A stretch of 6,902 nt of DNA from Actinomycetes bacterium. GTDB lineage: Bacteria > Actinomycetota > Acidimicrobiia > Spongiisociales > UBA5794. The notes under the pieces were generated by a model, which worked only from the letters and a program-made list of their open reading frames with translations, searched no databases and was not told where the DNA came from. A program made the position numbers and the translations under genes. The DNA lies in NCBI GenBank assembly GCA_024275815.1, contig JAJRYI010000186.1, forward strand, positions 1-6,902. The letters are read 5' to 3'. This document shows positions 5,792 through 6,902 of this stretch, piece by piece. Position 1 is the stretch's first letter. Every line of letters starts with the position of its first letter.

Positions 5792-5815
5792 CTCGCTCCA
5801 AGGTCCGTCATCGCG

Positions 5816-5821
5816 TACTCT
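5816..5821 (+). promoter_or_regulatory. Putative -10 box TACTCT, leaderless start of the TPM-like gene
   Basis: TACTCT ends 8 nt before the ATG at 5830, with no Shine-Dalgarno sequence. A good -35 look-alike, TTGACT (5788-5793), overlaps the PRODH stop codon but is 22 bp from this box, longer than the usual 16-19, so its role is doubtful. No terminator hairpin is visible between the PRODH stop and this promoter. Confidence 0.45.
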
Positions 5822-5829
5822 TACAGACC

Positions 5830-6902
5830 ATGAAGATCATGATCTCCCTCATCGCGCTCGTATTCGTTGTTGCAGCGACCCCATCCCAGGTCGCTCCGAT
5901 CGTTGCGAGCGATGGGTACTTCATCGAGCAGGGAGCCGACGCGACGCCCGAAGTGGTCGGCACAGCAGTTGCCGACGCGAGGTTCTCGGGAGGAGACCTC
6001 TCGGTGGTCGTTCTCTCGAGCGAGCCGTCGGCTGGGGCCACGACGTTCGCCGACGCGGTTCTCGACGATCTTGCATCGGGAACGGTTCTCGTCGTTGCAC
6101 CAGAGACGGTTGGCTGGGCATCAGCGGGTGACATCTGGACGAACGACGAACTCGACGCTGCACTCGATGCTTCCTTGAGCGGCTCCTCTTCTGATGACGT
6201 CGTGACGATCTTCGTTGCCGACCTGGTGGATCCGGCATCGAGCGGCGGTGGCTCGGGTGCGTTGATCTTCTTCGGGTTCATCGTGGTGATCGGTGGTGCC
6301 TTCGCGTTCTTCGCCTTCCGAGCCTCGAAGCGACAGAAGGAGGGCGCAGCGAAGAAGGTCGAGGAGCTCAGAGCGATGGCACAGCTTCAGATCGACGCGA
6401 TCGCGAACGACATCCTCGAACTCGAGGATGAGGTGAAGTTGGCTCAAGATCCGAAAGTGCAGGAGCACTACTCCACTGCCATCGATACGTACACGACGGC
6501 AAGTGAGCGGCTCGCTGCGATGTCATCGGGGAAGGAGATCGTGGACTTCGACTACGAGCTCGATGTTGCCGTGTGGCATCTCGACACGGCCGAGGCCATC
6601 ATCGACGGCAACCCACTCCCCGACAAGCCGGAACCTCCTGTATACGCACCGGCGCCTGCCCCCACGGCACCTTCGACGTCGAGTACGCCGGTGGATCGCA
6701 CGGGGATCACAGCACCGCTCCCCGAGTACAAGCGTCGATCGACGCGGCGTTCGTCGTACGGCGCGCCAGAGATGCTCGCTACGGTGCTCGCCACACAGGC
6801 CCTGCGCGGTATGGGTGGGAAGGGTCGCGGGAGATCCTTCGGAGGGTCGCGGTCGTCTGGTGGCAGTTCGCGCTCCGCTCCCCGTATGCGCGGTGGAGGC
6901 CG
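5830..6902 (+). CDS. TPM-like membrane-anchored protein with coiled coil and Ser/Gly/Arg tail (3' end outside window)
   Basis: The frame is open from the ATG to the window edge, giving 357 residues without a stop. A hydrophobic N terminus (1-26, MKIMISLIALVFVVAA then VAPIVA) looks like a signal peptide. A small alpha/beta domain follows (about 28-132), with alternating hydrophobic strands such as LSVVVLSS (57-64), TVLVVAP (85-91) and VVTIFVADL (124-132). Then come a Ser/Gly hinge, one membrane span (143-163), a basic stop-transfer stretch (RASKRQKEG), a charged helical segment probably forming a coiled coil (170-258), a Pro/Ala/Ser/Thr linker (262-297), and an Arg/Ser/Gly-rich tail (301-357). 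This architecture resembles actinobacterial TPM-domain proteins such as those related to M. tuberculosis Rv2345, which end in similar glycine-rich tails. The TPM assignment rests on layout and fold pattern rather than a diagnostic motif. Topology would put the first domain outside the membrane and the tail in the cytoplasm. Function is unknown. Confidence 0.62.
   Translation, partial: MKIMISLIALVFVVAATPSQVAPIVASDGYFIEQGADATPEVVGTAVADARFSGGDLSVVVLSSEPSAGATTFADAVLDDLASGTVLVVAPETVGWASAGDIWTNDELDAALDASLSGSSSDDVVTIFVADLVDPASSGGGSGALIFFGFIVVIGGAFAFFAFRASKRQKEGAAKKVEELRAMAQLQIDAIANDILELEDEVKLAQDPKVQEHYSTAIDTYTTASERLAAMSSGKEIVDFDYELDVAVWHLDTAEAIIDGNPLPDKPEPPVYAPAPAPTAPSTSSTPVDRTGITAPLPEYKRRSTRRSSYGAPEMLATVLATQALRGMGGKGRGRSFGGSRSSGGSSRSAPRMRGGG

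Noticed and set aside
5788..5793. TTGACT as a -35 box for the TPM-like gene
   Set aside because: It resembles the consensus, but the spacing to TACTCT is 22 bp, too long for a standard promoter. It also contains the PRODH stop codon, so coincidence is likely.
6412..6429. Near-perfect 18-bp palindrome in the TPM-like gene
   Set aside because: It encodes alternating Leu-Glu codons (ILELED) of the coiled coil, where CTCGA-type palindromes arise from codon use.

Overview
The window looks like a chromosomal stretch from a high-GC actinobacterium. The evidence is GC-rich codons, NADPH and FAD enzymes of actinobacterial style, and a TPM-like membrane protein with a Ser/Gly/Arg tail. Acidimicrobiia or a related deep lineage is my guess, not something the sequence proves. 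There are no mobile elements, tRNAs, rRNAs or CRISPR arrays, and coding density is very high.

Layout: the 3' end of a FadE-type acyl-CoA dehydrogenase (1-266, +) is followed by a 149-bp spacer with short repeats. Next comes a two-gene unit of a small nitroreductase (416-916, +) and an 88-residue membrane protein (931-1197, +). A glutamate racemase (MurI) fused in one reading frame to a C-terminal macrodomain follows (1298-2608, +). It converges, with only 16 bp between stops, on a YibE/F-family membrane protein (2625-4025, -) that carries a duplicated extracytoplasmic domain. A 48-bp divergent promoter region separates this gene from proC (4074-4889, +). proC overlaps a monofunctional proline dehydrogenase gene (4886-5791, +) by the four bases GTGA. 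The window ends inside a TPM-like secreted or membrane-anchored protein (5830-6902, +, 3' end missing).

How the genes fit together: several sit around glutamate and proline. MurI makes D-glutamate for peptidoglycan, ProC reduces pyrroline-5-carboxylate to proline, and PRODH oxidises proline back. The forward and reverse proline enzymes are translationally coupled, which suggests a proline/P5C redox cycle rather than separate biosynthesis and catabolism. The MurI-macrodomain fusion is the most unusual object: the catalytic residues of the racemase are present, and the macrodomain resembles the AF1521 type, a class known to act on ADP-ribosylated acidic residues.

Expression signals: every gene that begins after an intergenic gap (416, 1298, the minus-strand 4025, 4074, 5830) has a TANNNT hexamer 6-8 nt before its start codon and no Shine-Dalgarno sequence, while the two operon-internal genes lack it. 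This points to leaderless transcripts as the normal mode here and supports the chosen start codons.
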